A DNA stretch of 64,000 nt, from assembly GCA_022578605.1 (NCBI GenBank), contig MU394063.1, positions 620,001 through 684,000 of the forward strand, written 5' to 3'. The notes beneath the pieces were generated by a model that saw only the letters and a list, made by a program, of their open reading frames with translations, had not been told where the DNA came from and did no database searches. The stretch comes from Camillea tinctor. Its lineage: Eukaryota; Ascomycota; Sordariomycetes; Xylariales; Xylariaceae. Every line of letters begins with the position of its first letter. Within the stretch, counting starts at the first letter, position 1. Made by a program: the position numbers and the translations under genes. Positions 47,430-63,690 of the stretch are shown here, piece after piece.

Positions 47430-47822
47430 ATGTCCTCCCCGCCAGCAACCCCTAAGCTCACCCTCTCCGACCAAATAGCTCTCTCCCCCTTCATGCCCTC
47501 GGAGTGGAAAGACCGCGTGCAGGTCCCCATCTGTAGGAACAACGGCGGTAGCTGCACCATCGAGTGCCACGGCTCCGTCATGAACCTCCCCGTCTCCCGC
47601 CGCGTCGAGCACAGCGCTGCTTCGTGCGCCTGCCGCGAGACCGACGACGCCCTGCTACACGCGTACCTCGAGAGTGTATATGCCGATGCTGTCAGGGCGG
47701 CTAGGCTTAGGGCAGATGGGCTGTGCACGCTGAGGGGGCTGATCCGCGAGCTGTGTGAGGAGTTCTTCGGTGAGACGGCGTTTGTGGGAAAGGGGAATGT
47801 GCCGGGTTTTTGGCAGGAATAA
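47430..47822 (+). CDS. Small hypothetical protein with several cysteines
   Basis: A frame of 130 residues with a good fungal start context (CACCAAAATG) and C-biased third positions at its start. No signal peptide or membrane segment is visible. Cysteines occur in VPICRNNGGSCTIECHG and in SCACRETDDALL; a mostly helical region follows (AYLESVYADAVRAARLRADG) and the protein ends FWQE. An antisense frame (47390-47884, 164 residues) is longer but starts poorly and is low in complexity, so the + frame is preferred. No family is recognised. It might be a small metal-binding or redox-sensitive protein, but this is only a guess. Confidence 0.5.
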   Translation: MSSPPATPKLTLSDQIALSPFMPSEWKDRVQVPICRNNGGSCTIECHGSVMNLPVSRRVEHSAASCACRETDDALLHAYLESVYADAVRAARLRADGLCTLRGLIRELCEEFFGETAFVGKGNVPGFWQE

Positions 47823-49253
47823 GAAGAGGGGATGAAGGAAGGTTTTTTGCTGAGATTAGCGTGGGTAATAGAGTAAGGACTCAAATTCGTAAAGTAGACT
47901 GTTAATTTGAATCAGTAACCTATATAATAGATTATCCCTTTCTATGGTACATTGTTTCCCAAAATCTACTTCTCCTTATATTCACGATTTAGCGCATCGT
48001 GACTGTTTAGTCAATATTACTATTACTATGCAAAACTAAGAAATAGAAATCTATGTTAAGGGTGATGTTACCCTCTTGGTGGGTGACATCACCTGTAGGG
48101 AATTGCCTTCAAAAAGCAGGTATGGCATGTATATGAAACAATTCAAACGATTTTATACGGCATGGAAAGAGAAGATGAGAAATCGTTAGTTTTATATCTG
48201 TAGAAAGTGTACTTCTCGACTCCTTTAATTACTCTTACGGAAGCTAGCATGATGCTATGTCCTCATAAACATTAATTAAAAAGAAAAAGGTCATGTTTTC
48301 ATTACTTCATCTTATATATGCCAATTATCAAGGTGCCTTGCTAGTTCTATAGATATATATATCTTATTATGAATACCAAGGCACAACTTTGGTAGTTCTC
48401 CAGTAGTTAAAAATGTATCATTCTCGGAAAAGCACGGTACTACTCTTAGATACGAGACACTGATTACTCTTAGATATTCTACCTAATTTTGTCTTTTTGC
48501 CTATACCACCCTTACCCTAACCCTGACACAACCTAGGTATTCCTATACGGAGAGACTTGTTTCCAAAAATAACTATGATATTATATGGTGAGTGTAAGGA
48601 GATCAGCTTCTAGTCTAGGGTTGTTTTAAACAGCTTCCACAAGATCTTGATCCCGTAATCGTCGTTATTCAGAAGATAACCAACTAGGCTAGGTAAAATA
48701 TGCGAAAATCCATCGTTAAAGGTTTCCTTCCTGCTGATAATCTGGGTCGAAAGTTACCGCTCACATTTTGTCCTTTTTAATTTCTTATGTAGTCAAATAT
48801 ACTCACGGATGCCAATATGAAGAAGGTCTTGAGTTACTAGGTGCGAGTATGCTTCATGTTTTGCTTCGACTAACATGGTATTATATGTTGAAGCTCGAGT
48901 GACAAGGATGTATTTCATAATTCAACACGCTCTGCCCGACACATATTATTCGCTTACCGAAAATGTCTCTGAACCTGGGAATAGTTGGTTCTCTTTTTAT
49001 TTCTTGACGTCTAATGGGGCGACAGGCCCTATTACGTTTCAAAATCATTTTTCAACTTTTGGGGATATCTCTACCTAAGTTTCCTATATCGTTGATGGGA
49101 CTAAAGTAAATCAATAGGGCCTCGTAAAATCCCATTGTCCATTTCACATGACAGCTAGAGTAGTAGTTAACCCATGTTATCTGTCCCGTTCCCAAATTCG
49201 ACATTACATATAAACTCCTAAAGATTGCTATTAGCCACGAGCGGCTGACGTAG
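47823..49253. other. Intergenic, convergent 3' flanks
   Basis: A/T-rich DNA between the small hypothetical gene (+) and PMI (-). It contains a short telomere-like CCCTAACCCT at 48515-48524. No gene is called. Confidence 0.55.
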
Positions 49254-50682
49254 TCATGCCCCGTTGCTATGGTCTTGAACTTCGCAGAACGCTTTAAAGG
49301 TAGTGAACTCCTCATCCGCAGCACCTTCCGACTCCAAAACCAGCTCTGCGGTGGCACCGACGAAGAAAACGTAGCCCTCCTTGATTTCTTCCGTCTTGGA
49401 ACCGACAGTAATCTTGCCCTTACCTCCCGTGCAGATGATTACACTCGGTCCATCTAGAGGATCAAAGGTTGCCTTGGATCCGCTGCCCCTGAGGACTGAT
49501 CGGATCACACTAAACTCGTCGATTGGCGGGTCATACAAGATGGCCTCAGAACCGGAGCTGTATGCAGTACGGTTGAGCACTACATAAGGATACTCTTGGG
49601 GTGTCATCTTCTGCTCCTCGATTGGAGCGTAGTTGTAAGTCAACAAGTCGACTAGAGTCTGAACATCTTTGAACTTGGGCGTGAAACCTGCACGCACAAC
49701 GTTGTCACTTGCCGCCATGCATTCGATAATATCGCCCGATAGGTACGCATGGATATCATCTGCCTTGAGAAATAGAGCCTCGCCAGGTGATAGCTGGACG
49801 TAGTTGAGGAAGAACAGGACGAAGAGGCCAATATCATCAGGGAACTGCTTGTTTAAGCGGATGACAAGTTCCGACATGACCTTTCCGCTAGTGGCTTCGA
49901 TACCACCATCAGCAAATTCTACACCCTTACTCTCGGCTTCAGCAACAAGAGACTTGGTTGCCGATGCTATGTCTTCAGGAGATGACTTCATCAAGGCAGC
50001 AAAGGCAGACTGGAGGGCTCGCTTGTTCTGGGTTGTGGATTCGGATGAGTCGTCGCTCTCCTGACCTCGTACGGTAGCGATGAAAGCCTTGGCCGTATCC
50101 TCGCCCACAAGCTGGCGCAAGGGAGCAACAGAGGAGAAGAAATGGGCGATCTCGCCTAATGGGCGGAAACCACAGAGGCCCTCGAAATCGGTAATGGCAA
50201 TGGCCATCTCGGGCTTGTGGTTGTCATCGGGATAGTTTCCAGGGTCCCTGGCGTGTAACTGCTCGGCCAGCTTCTTGTTGGGATGCGCTTGGATGGAGAG
50301 GGCTTTGTTGATGGATAGCACCTTGAAGAGGAAGGGAAGTTTGGGGCCATATTTCGCATTGACTGAGGGCGCAAGGAGCATCTGGTTGGTCTGGACGAGA
50401 TCTAGGAGTGTCCGTCCGGTCTGGAGGTCTTTCGAAGGGTTTGAGGGGTGGGTTCCCATCCAGAGCTATCCATTCCATGCCACCCTGTCAGTCATGTTGC
50501 GTTATGCCATGATACTGGGATGTTTAACATACCTCGGCATATGGTTTATCAGACTGTATGCTCAATGTGTCTGAGGGTGTGGCCGCAGCAAACCTGGCAG
50601 CGGCAGATTCAGATCCCACCTTGCCCCAGTCGTAGGAGTTCACTCCGCATTGGAGGCGGTATAGTGGCACGGGGAGTACCAT
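49254..50682 (-). CDS. PMI40: Mannose-6-phosphate isomerase, type I
   Basis: Two exons on the minus strand (50682-50533 and 50465-49254; GTATGT donor, TAG acceptor, 67-nt intron) give 453 residues. The first exon is needed for the conserved start ([18 protein letters not shown]) and joins in frame to [11 protein letters not shown]. The enzyme interconverts fructose-6-phosphate and mannose-6-phosphate in the cytosol, feeding GDP-mannose for glycosylation and cell-wall mannan. Zinc ligands of the family are visible: Gln109 and His111 in SIQAHPNK, Glu136 in HKPEMAI and His289 in ADDIHAYL. The C-terminal cupin half includes [11 protein letters not shown]. Length agrees with fungal orthologues. 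It is divergent from sgf29 across a 1.1-kb shared upstream region. Confidence 0.95.
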
Positions 50683-51817
50683 TCTGAACACCTAAGCTTT
50701 TATGGTATAAAGGTTATGTGAGAAAGAGGGAGAGAGAAAAGAGAAAGTGGTGATATTTCAGAAGTCAAGGTAGTTGTAGAAACTATCAAAAGGGGTCCAA
50801 AGGCTTATACGAGGTAAAGTTGGTACTAGAGTGCTAGAACATGTATGGGCTTGGATGTGCCAATGAGAGTACATGCATATGCCTGTCAACCTTGTTCAAC
50901 CTTGTCTTGGTGTAAACTCTTTTGGAGGGAAAAAGTACCCCGCCCTGCCCACTAGTTGTAAGTAGTACATACATACACTCATACTTCGGCCCCTTTTAGG
51001 AGTTAAGAAGGAGCCAGCAGCCATTACATGCATGACCCATGACCCCTCCCTTACCCCACATGCAGCAGCTTTCCCAATACGGTCACCGCCTTCCTTTTTG
51101 CCTACCTTTACTTTCCTTGACCGCCCTACCTAAAGCCCGGCGTAATCAACCAACCATTCATCTTCTAACCATAACTCTCTTTAAGTTCCCAAGGCCAAGT
51201 CACGATACCCCCAAACTTGACACCTTCATAACATTCTTGCAAGAGGAAAACAGAAAGAAAATTATAAAACGAAAGTTAAAATGCGCCATGTAGCTTCCAC
51301 ATAAAAACTCTCTCTCTCTCTCTCAAAACCCATTGTGAAAAGCCATGCGCTCTTCCCCCCGTCTCCCCTGTCAAAAAGCTCCCTCTCGGTCATCATCTCC
51401 AACAAAAACTATACCCGTGCCTCACCTTAACGTCTTCACCCATCTTCTTCTTCTTCTTACAACTTTCACTTCCTCTTCCCCATCTTCTTCCTCCTCTTCT
51501 TCTTCTATAGTACTTTCCTCCAGAACGCCGCTTTATATAGTTCGGCATCTCAGTTTCCTTCTGTGTGTGAACTAGGTAGCTGAGCAACAATATCCCTTCT
51601 CTTCTCGACAAAACATCAAACCTGTCTCCCAGGTATCTGTAAGTTTTTCGGTGTACTTCGATTTTGGAACCCATCTTGTATTTAATTGCCCATACCATAC
51701 CATGATTGCTTACCTTCAACATTGACACATCAACACGTCTACGCGCATACATAAGCAGCCCTTTTTCTATATTATTGTTCTATACCACTGATCATATTAT
51801 CACCTTACTCCATAACA
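50683..51817. other. Divergent promoter region of PMI40 and sgf29
   Basis: About 1.1 kb. The side next to sgf29 is strongly pyrimidine-rich, with a CT repeat (51308-51324) and TTC/TCC repeats (about 51437-51506), typical of fungal promoters and leaders. A 76-residue low-complexity frame at 51345-51575 is not considered coding. Confidence 0.6.
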
Positions 51818-53230
51818 ATGGGCAAAACTGACAAGGCGACTAAGAATCAACTCAAGTTGCTCTCGAGCGAGCTTGGTGACGCTTGGAATCAGCCCACCAG
51901 CCTCCGTAGAGCTGCCTCGTCCTCTTCACCTGTGCCTAGGCCAGAGAGGAGAAGGACTAACTCTGGCTCTAAACCCAGAGCATCAACTTCCGCACCCACT
52001 TCAACTGGTCCTGGGAATCAGCAACCAAACTCAAGCTTGAAGCGTGAGCAGAGTTTACCAGAACCCTCGCCTACTTCCAAGCGACTTAAGAAGCTTGAAG
52101 AATCAACAACCGGTTTAAATCTAGGCGAAGATTTAGATCCCAAAAAAGAAGAGGAAGAAGAAGACATGTCGTCACGAGGAAATCAGCGCAGAGGGCCGAA
52201 TCGCAATAGCGAGTCTGGAGAACATGGTGAAGAGCTCGCCATGTGGAACGACATCAAGAGCAAGATCCCCTTGATAGTCGAGCTTTTCAATGAGAGCAGC
52301 GCCAACGTACTCGCCATACGCGACCAGGACAAGCGCCTAGCTGACCTGAAAAGGCAAGGCAGTAAGTTTCTATCCTGATATGCATATTGACTTTTGGAGC
52401 CTCATCCCAACGCCGACCTTTTTTTTACTACTTTAGAACTTACCACGGAGGAGTATGGAATACTGGATGGGTGCTTGCGCAAAGGCGTGAAGGCGAACGA
52501 GGCTGTTGCTACGATTATTAACAAGACCATTGAGGACTTGAAAGTCTTGCGGGCCGTACAAAAGGCGAAGGAAGAGCAGCAGGAGGCCAGCACCTCGCGT
52601 GCAGCGGCACAGCGCGCCAAGGAATCCGCCGCTGCCTCTTCCCTATATGAATTCGAAGGTGGCGACTCCCCCGTGCCGTCGCCCAACCCGAATATTTCCC
52701 GGCGTATGGGAGGCAAGGGTGACCGGGGGGACTCGGTACCGCCCAAGTTCCAGGATCGCTCCACACCGGCGGCCAAGGCCGGTAGTGCCGAGCCGCAGTC
52801 CGGACAGGTTGCCAGTACGAACCGGAGCAAGCAGACCTTTGCCAAGGATGACGAGGTGGCCTTCAAGCCGAAGCCGGCCAACAATGAACAGACCGACTGG
52901 ATCCTGGGGATCGTCCAGGAGGTACGCGGGGAGGGCAAATCCAGGCGATACCGGGTGCTCGATGCCGATGTGGATGAGAATGGCCACCAGAAGGATTTCC
53001 GGACCAGTGCTAGCAGCATGATCCTCATCCCCAAGGACGGCACGGCCTTGCCCCCCCTGGACAACGGCAAGGTGGTTTTGGCGCTCTATCCCAACACAAC
53101 GACGTTCTACAAGGCCGAAGTTATGGGGATGGACGCGGATGGCAAGGTGAACCTAAAGTTCGAGGGAGAAGAGAGCAGCAATACGATGCAGGCTGTCACT
53201 CGCAGACATGTTGTCGAATATCGGGGATAA
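51818..53230 (+). CDS. sgf29: SAGA-associated factor 29 (tandem Tudor), with N-terminal extension
   Basis: Two exons (51818-52361, 52437-53230; GTAAGT donor, TAG acceptor) give 445 residues. SGF29 is the SAGA/ADA coactivator subunit that reads H3K4 di/trimethylation. The C-terminal SGF29 tandem Tudor domain spans about residues 320-445: EVAFKPKP, DWILGIVQEVRG, RRYRVLDAD, then VLALYPNTTTFYKAEVMG and LKFEGEE. A helical N-terminal segment precedes it (MWNDIKSKIPLIVELFNESSANV), and a basic/Ser linker lies between. Known fungal proteins begin near MSSRGNQRRGPNR, here Met117 (52166). The upstream ATG at 51818 has good context (AACAATGG) and an open frame, adding 116 polar residues rich in Ser/Pro/Arg and ending in a Glu run. 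Either start may be used. No other gene shares this strand nearby. Confidence 0.9.
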
Positions 53231-57906
<4,676 letters not shown>

Positions 57907-59605
57907 GGCTTCTTACAGTCGACATAACGAATACCCCATCTCTACTTGCGTAGAAACCCCCTCGGCCACCGATATACACATAAACACACACGGACGCATG
58001 ACACCATCCTCTCCTACCTACGAACCGAATTTCCTCCCTTTTAACGCTGCTGCCAGCTTTGCGGTTTCTTCTTACTATTTTTTGAACAATGCCTATACCC
58101 CCTGGAGCCAGCTCGACCGGGAACCACCATTCCACCAATTCACTACTCTGTACGATCACCGGGAAGAACTATACCCGTAATTTCCTTTTTCTTTGCGTCC
58201 GTTGTGCCTGCTCGTGTCTAGGACAGATGGGATGAAAGCTGGAGATGGTAAGGGAGAGGTGAGCTAGTAGAGCAAAATCTTTTCTACCTTATTGTTACGT
58301 TGCGCGCGTGCGTGTACTTGTTGCTGCTCCGGCTACTGTTGTTATTTCCCAAGTTACGCTTCCTTCCTCTAGATTTCTGGGCGTGCGTGTTTTCTACACT
58401 TTGCGACAAAAGAGGTCACAAACTTCTAGAGTAGAGAATAAAGGAAGGATGGAAGGAAAAGGAAGGGGAAGGGGAAAAGGGGGGGTACCAATGGACTTCT
58501 CTCTGTACAGTTGCTGCAGTTGTTATGATTTAGCCCCCATATATACATACATATAGGTTATTGCCTGTATATCTAATCTTTGTGAGAGCAAGAGATGAGA
58601 AGGAGAGGAGGGGGACAGAAAGAGAGAGGAAAGGCAGGAAGGAAAGTCATCGATATAGGAAACCTAAAGGATCTTCTGCCTGGAATTCGATCAGGGAGGA
58701 GGGGAAAAGGGGGCAGGGGCAAAGCGAAGTAAAGCAGAGAAGGTGGAGGAGGGAAAATAGGCGGATATACCAATCTAATCCAATCAATCAATCCATCAAT
58801 TCATCAAGCAAGAAAAAGACAAGAAAAAGAAGACAAGTTAAAAAAGGGGGGGGAGAAGGGAAGGGAACGTCAATCTTCCCCTTACTCACTTTTCTGTAAC
58901 AATTGGTGATGAGAAGGGTTTAAAAAAAAAGGACGATACTCACCTGGCATAAATTTATATTTCCATATGTAAATCAAATTTTTTTTTTATCATCTGCGGT
59001 GTCTACTTCGTGTGTGTTGATATGATGGTATTGCCGATATAAATAGGTATAGTCTGTATAACTGTGTGTTGGGCAGAAAAAGCAAGAAGGGGTAAAAAGG
59101 CCCCCTAATCCCCACTCCTCCCTGCCCCTTTCCTACCACTAACACCATCCATCATCCAGTACTATAACGTCCTACATAGCCTCCGCAGAATCACTACAAG
59201 GACATACATAGATAGGCAGTTAACAAATAAAACTCCCACATTACCTAACTTATCTAGCTAAACTAACCTGATTCTTTATTTCTTACAAAGCGCTCTTTTC
59301 ATGATAATGATAATAATACCTAACGATAATGGCGATGTTATTTAGAAAAAAAAACCCCCTCAACACCCTGACGCCGGTCCAGCCCAGCCCAGCCCAACCC
59401 ATACATACGCGCCGCTTCGCTTTGCCTATGCCTTTCCTCGTGTACAAAAACTCCTAACCCCGTGTATGTGTTGTACGCCATAAGTTACACCGACGAAGCA
59501 AAAACAAATAAGATCGAAGAAAAAAATAAGTAATAATACCAGCAAAAAAAAAACTCCTATCCTTCTCACCTCACAAAAATTCATGATAATACCAAACCCG
59601 ATGGT
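57907..59605. other. Intergenic, convergent 3' flanks
   Basis: About 1.7 kb between arf1 (+) and ssn3 (-). It has purine-rich stretches (about 58590-58870) and A/T tracts. The frames here are low in complexity. No gene is recognised. Confidence 0.55.
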
Positions 59606-61430
59606 TCACCCTTCCTTGACCCTCTTGACTGGCCTCGCCACGCTGTCATCCGGCAGCCCGGACCTCTTGGTGCCGGGCAAGCTGCTGGTGCGGATATCGT
59701 TGTCGTCCTGGCTGACGCGGCGCTGGGGGTACGCCGTCTTGAGGCCCTCGAAGCAGTTGTTGCTGACGCGGTCGCCCGTGGCGAAGAAGGGGTGCTGCAG
59801 GGCCTGGGCGGCCGACGTGCGCCGCTCCGGGTCGTACTCGAGTAGGCCCGCCAGGAGCTTGTAGCCCTCGGCGCCGAGGGCGCTGAGGTTGTTGTTGCCC
59901 GACGCCGAGGACGGGGAGGGCGTCGAGGACGAGGAGGACGACGACGAGTGCGCGCTTATCGTGCTGTAGTACCACTTCTCGAGGTGGCTCGTCGAGGCGG
60001 CCGACTTGCTGCTGTGCGCGCTGTGGTGGTGGTGGTGGTGACCCGGGTGCAGCATGGGCGGCTGCAGGGTCGCAAGGTTGTTGTACTCAGGCATGCTGGT
60101 GAGGTAGGGCCAGCGGTCCTTATTAGGAAGGCCCATGATATCGACGATTTTCTGCATCTGGTTGCGCTGGAACGGCACCGTCTTCTTGTCCATCTTGGCT
60201 TCTTCCCCTTTAAAAATAGGCCGCAGCGATAGCAGCTCGGCAAAGATGCAGCCCACAGCCCACATATCGATCGCCGGCGTGTAGTGGCGGCTTCCTAGCA
60301 ACAGTTCCGGCGCGCGATACCATATAGTCACGACAACCTTATCGCCGCTAAATAGCGAATGGAGTGGTTTCTGGAACAATCGGGCCAGACCCAGATCGCC
60401 GATCTTAACCTGCCCGCTGGATGTTACCATGATGTTGGCGGGCTTCAGATCCCGGTGTAGGACCCAGTTGTTGTGCAAGTACTGGCAACCATTCAGCAGC
60501 TGGAACATGATACTCTTGACGGTTGACGGAGGGATGCTGTGTCTTGGTTGCTGGGTGTGGTGGTGGATAATCTGCAGCAAGTCGTGCTCCGCATATTCAA
60601 ACACCATAAAAATGCACTTGTCTTCTAGAATGATTTCGATGAGCCGGATCACATTATCATGTTTCAGCTCAGAGCAGAGGGCCATCTCCCGAACGGCCGA
60701 CTGTGATATGCCAGTGTACTGGATCTGTTCACCCTCTTTGTCGGGTTTGAATTTCTTGATAGCGAATTCGCCCGGCTGGCCCTGCCTTCCTAGGGCCTTG
60801 TATACTCTTCCATATGTTCCACTACTAATGAAGCCAACAACCTTATACTTGTCGATAACCCTGACTTTGGACTGGTAACCTGGATTCCCAGCTCTATCGT
60901 TCGGATCTAAGATACGATGTTAGTAGCCGGTTGGGTAATAATAATACGCTGTTAATGAATCGAGCGAGCTAACTGTAGTCTAGGAAAGAAGACTGATTTC
61001 GTGAAATTGGCGAGCAAGGGAAGACTTTTCTAGGAGGGATACGCATCAAGGAGAGGTAATTCGCCTCCCAAGAGCCCTGCTGGCTCTCTTGAGATCCCCA
61101 CAAGCGCTCCATATATCCTTAGTAGAGCGACAAACGCAATCCTCAGATAGTCTGCTCTCTCTTCCAGATGAAGTTCGGATTTCTCGGCAAGGGGAGTTGC
61201 AGGACAAACAGAAAAAAGAAGGAGAGAAAAAAGGAACTAAAAAATAAAAAATAGAAAAATAAAATGACAGGTATGTGTCAAGCCCAGCTGATATAATCCC
61301 GGGCCGACGGCCACAAAAAAAAAAGAGTCGTACCTTCAAAGGCGGCCTGTACACTCCTCTTTAGAGTCTGGTTCCGAGCGGAAACTGACCCTGGCCCCGA
61401 CGCCGCCGAAGGGGGATTAGTCATGCTCAT
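59606..61430 (-). CDS. ssn3: Mediator kinase-module cyclin-dependent kinase (CDK8/Srb10)
   Basis: Two exons on the minus strand (61430-61334 and 60906-59606) give 465 residues; the 427-nt intron (GTACGA donor, TAG acceptor) is long for this window. Ssn3 phosphorylates RNA polymerase II CTD and transcription factors as part of the Mediator CDK8 module with cyclin C. Kinase motifs: SSGTYGRVYKA (Gly loop about 60-70), AIKKF (Lys83), SQSAVREM (CDK8-type alphaC helix), HRDLKPAN (Asp185), DLG (203-205, in place of DFG), VVTIWYRAPELLLGSRHYTPAIDMWAVGC. The APE is intact and the T-loop lacks a phosphorylatable Thr, as usual for CDK8. The C-lobe holds a His-run and Ser-run insert (about residues 305-365). 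The start at 61430 is the first real ATG; a longer open frame begins with TTG. Confidence 0.94.
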
Positions 61431-62336
61431 TTTCGATGATGATAATGATAGCAATGGCGATGACAATGAGCCCGAATCAAGCGGGAAGCGGGTGATATAA
61501 GACAGGTCACCTTAGATGACGCCGGGATGTCCCATGCGCAGCGGGGAAAAGAGCATGAGACTATTGAGAGATGGGACTCTGCATCGGCTACAGGCACCCC
61601 TACCCTACGTGACCGGGCGAGTGAGTAGGTTACTGACTGAATCACTGAATTGTAGGTAGGCAGATAGGTAAGTAAGGAGATAGGCAAGTCTCGGATATGA
61701 TACGAGGAAATCGGATGGTGTTCCGGCACGTAAGTGACACACCTGACTTGCGGTAAATCGAGAAAGGAAGTAAAGTAAGTATTAGGTAAATAAAAGAAAA
61801 TGAATACGGCTATTTAAAGGGAAGAAAAAATGGAGCCGATAATGTGGGAGACACAAGATTATATATAAAGTTAGATTTGGAGGTTGCTGCAAATTATGGT
61901 GAGAGTTTACCTATGTAGGTAGGTAAGAGTGAGAATATGAGACTTCCAATAAGATGAGGTAAGGTAATAAATGAGGCTGAATGGCTGTGGCTAGGGCATT
62001 TTTACCCTCCATGCTAGGTACCCAACCTAATATAGTGTGGCGCAGTCACCCCCAGTTCCCGAGGTCCTTCATAAGGTACCTAACCTAGTACTACCTAAAC
62101 TTAAGAATATACCTACTATAATAGTGACCAAGGTTAGGTTAAAGAAATGGCACATATTCAATTGACTACAGCCGCTGGCTGACTGGTTGACTGGCTGGCT
62201 AAATAGAGCATGTATCCATTCCAAACAACTTGGATGCTTTGTTCAATTCAAATTTTTTGTTCTTCTCAGTAGTATCTGCGTGGACTCCTAAGAGCTCTTC
62301 TTCTAAAATACCCCCATATCTGAGATTGCCTATGTT
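61431..62336. other. Intergenic between ssn3 and arp2
   Basis: Promoter of ssn3 and 3' flank of arp2, both on the minus strand. It holds several AGGTAGGTA-like motifs but no gene. Confidence 0.55.
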
Positions 62337-63690
62337 CTATCGTGGACCCAGCTTCTCCAAGATCCTAGGTCCCTCCTCTGCCCACTCTTGCTGCGTGACC
62401 CACATACTCTCCTTGTCGGCCATGATGTTGGCTAGCACCGCACCACCCAGGAACACCATATGCCGTCGACGAGGAGGATCCTCTATCCTAACCTTAAATT
62501 TGTTCAGCCGCTCAGGGTTGCCGCCCAGAACGCGCGTGAGCCACAGCTGCTTGAGTTCCTTCTCCAACCTAGAGGGCAAGCCAGGGTACATGCTGCTACC
62601 ACCCGAGAGAACAATGGCCTTGAAAAGAGACGAACGAACATCCACGTCGGCTGCCTGGATAGTATTGAAGAGGAACTCCGCGATACCCGGCTGTTCACAG
62701 TCGACAAGGTGGGGTTGGAACAGACATTCAGGGGCCTCAAACCGCTCGCTTCCGACTCGGATCACGCGGCCGTCCGGTAGGGTATAGCTCTCCACTAGAA
62801 CCGTCGTGTCCTCACTAAGACGCTTGTCCAATTCTAGATCGTAGGATACATAACAGAGCTTTTCCTTGATTTGCCGCACCGTCTCGAAGTCGGCGGTACG
62901 GTTGAGAGCGTATCCTCGTCGCAGGAGTAGCGCGATGAGATTGCGGGTGACATCTCGGCCGGCGACGTCGAGTCTTCGCGTGAGGTGGTTGAGGACAACG
63001 GATTCGTAGACGGGGACGATATGAGTAACTCCATCGCCCGAATCGACGACAACACCGGAGCTAAGACCTATGGGGGAACTTATAGTCAGCTTGCTGGATG
63101 TATAATATGGTCGGCCGTAGATTTTCTTTCCCATCTTTTTACGTACCTTGCGCATACAGCGCTAGCACGGCCTGGATGGCGACGTAGACACCGCCAAAGC
63201 CGTAGCGCTCAAACATGACCTCGCACATCTGCTCCCGGTTCTTCAGGGGGTTCATCGGGGGTTCGGTGAGCAGAATCTTGCGCCCTCTCGGGTCGACCTT
63301 CAGCTTCTCGAAAAAGGTGTAGTCCCAGAGATGTTGCATGTCGTCCCACTTCTTCACGATACCGTTCTCCATGGGGTACGAGATCTGGAGCATGGTACGT
63401 GCCGCAGCAGCCTCATCACCGCACATAATATCCTTGATGACGATGTCGCTGTCGCTGCCCTTCTCTTCGCTTCGCAGAATGGGTCGGCCGATGATCGAAG
63501 GGAACTGGTGTTCGGGGAAATTCTGGGCGGCATAGCCGACTTTTAGAAAGCCAGTGCCTCCATCGAGAACTATGCTCCATCATGTTATGTTAGGAGGGGT
63601 CGACAAAGGGAGGAGGAGACCATGGTGGCAGTAGTGTGTTGGTAGTGGTGGAGTGGTGGGAGGTCACTGACCGATAGGAGGAGCCGCCAT
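62337..63690 (-). CDS. arp2: Actin-related protein 2 (Arp2/3 complex)
   Basis: Three exons on the minus strand (63690-63672, 63569-63147, 63067-62337) give 390 residues. Exon 1 is only 19 nt and codes MAAPPI plus one base; the join yields [19 protein letters not shown], the typical Arp2 start with the first nucleotide-binding loop. Introns have GTCAGT and GTACGT donors and TAG acceptors. Arp2 pairs with Arp3 as the seed of branched actin filaments at endocytic patches and growing tips. Further marks: [40 protein letters not shown] (second phosphate loop), [21 protein letters not shown] and [17 protein letters not shown], which separates Arp2 from actin and Arp3. Length fits the family. Confidence 0.96.

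Noticed and set aside
47390..47884. 164-residue minus-strand frame opposite the small hypothetical gene
   Set aside because: Low-complexity Ser-rich product, poorer start context and less gene-like than the + frame; not fully excluded.
51345..51575. 76-residue frame upstream of sgf29
   Set aside because: Ser-rich translation of a pyrimidine tract; typical promoter or leader sequence.
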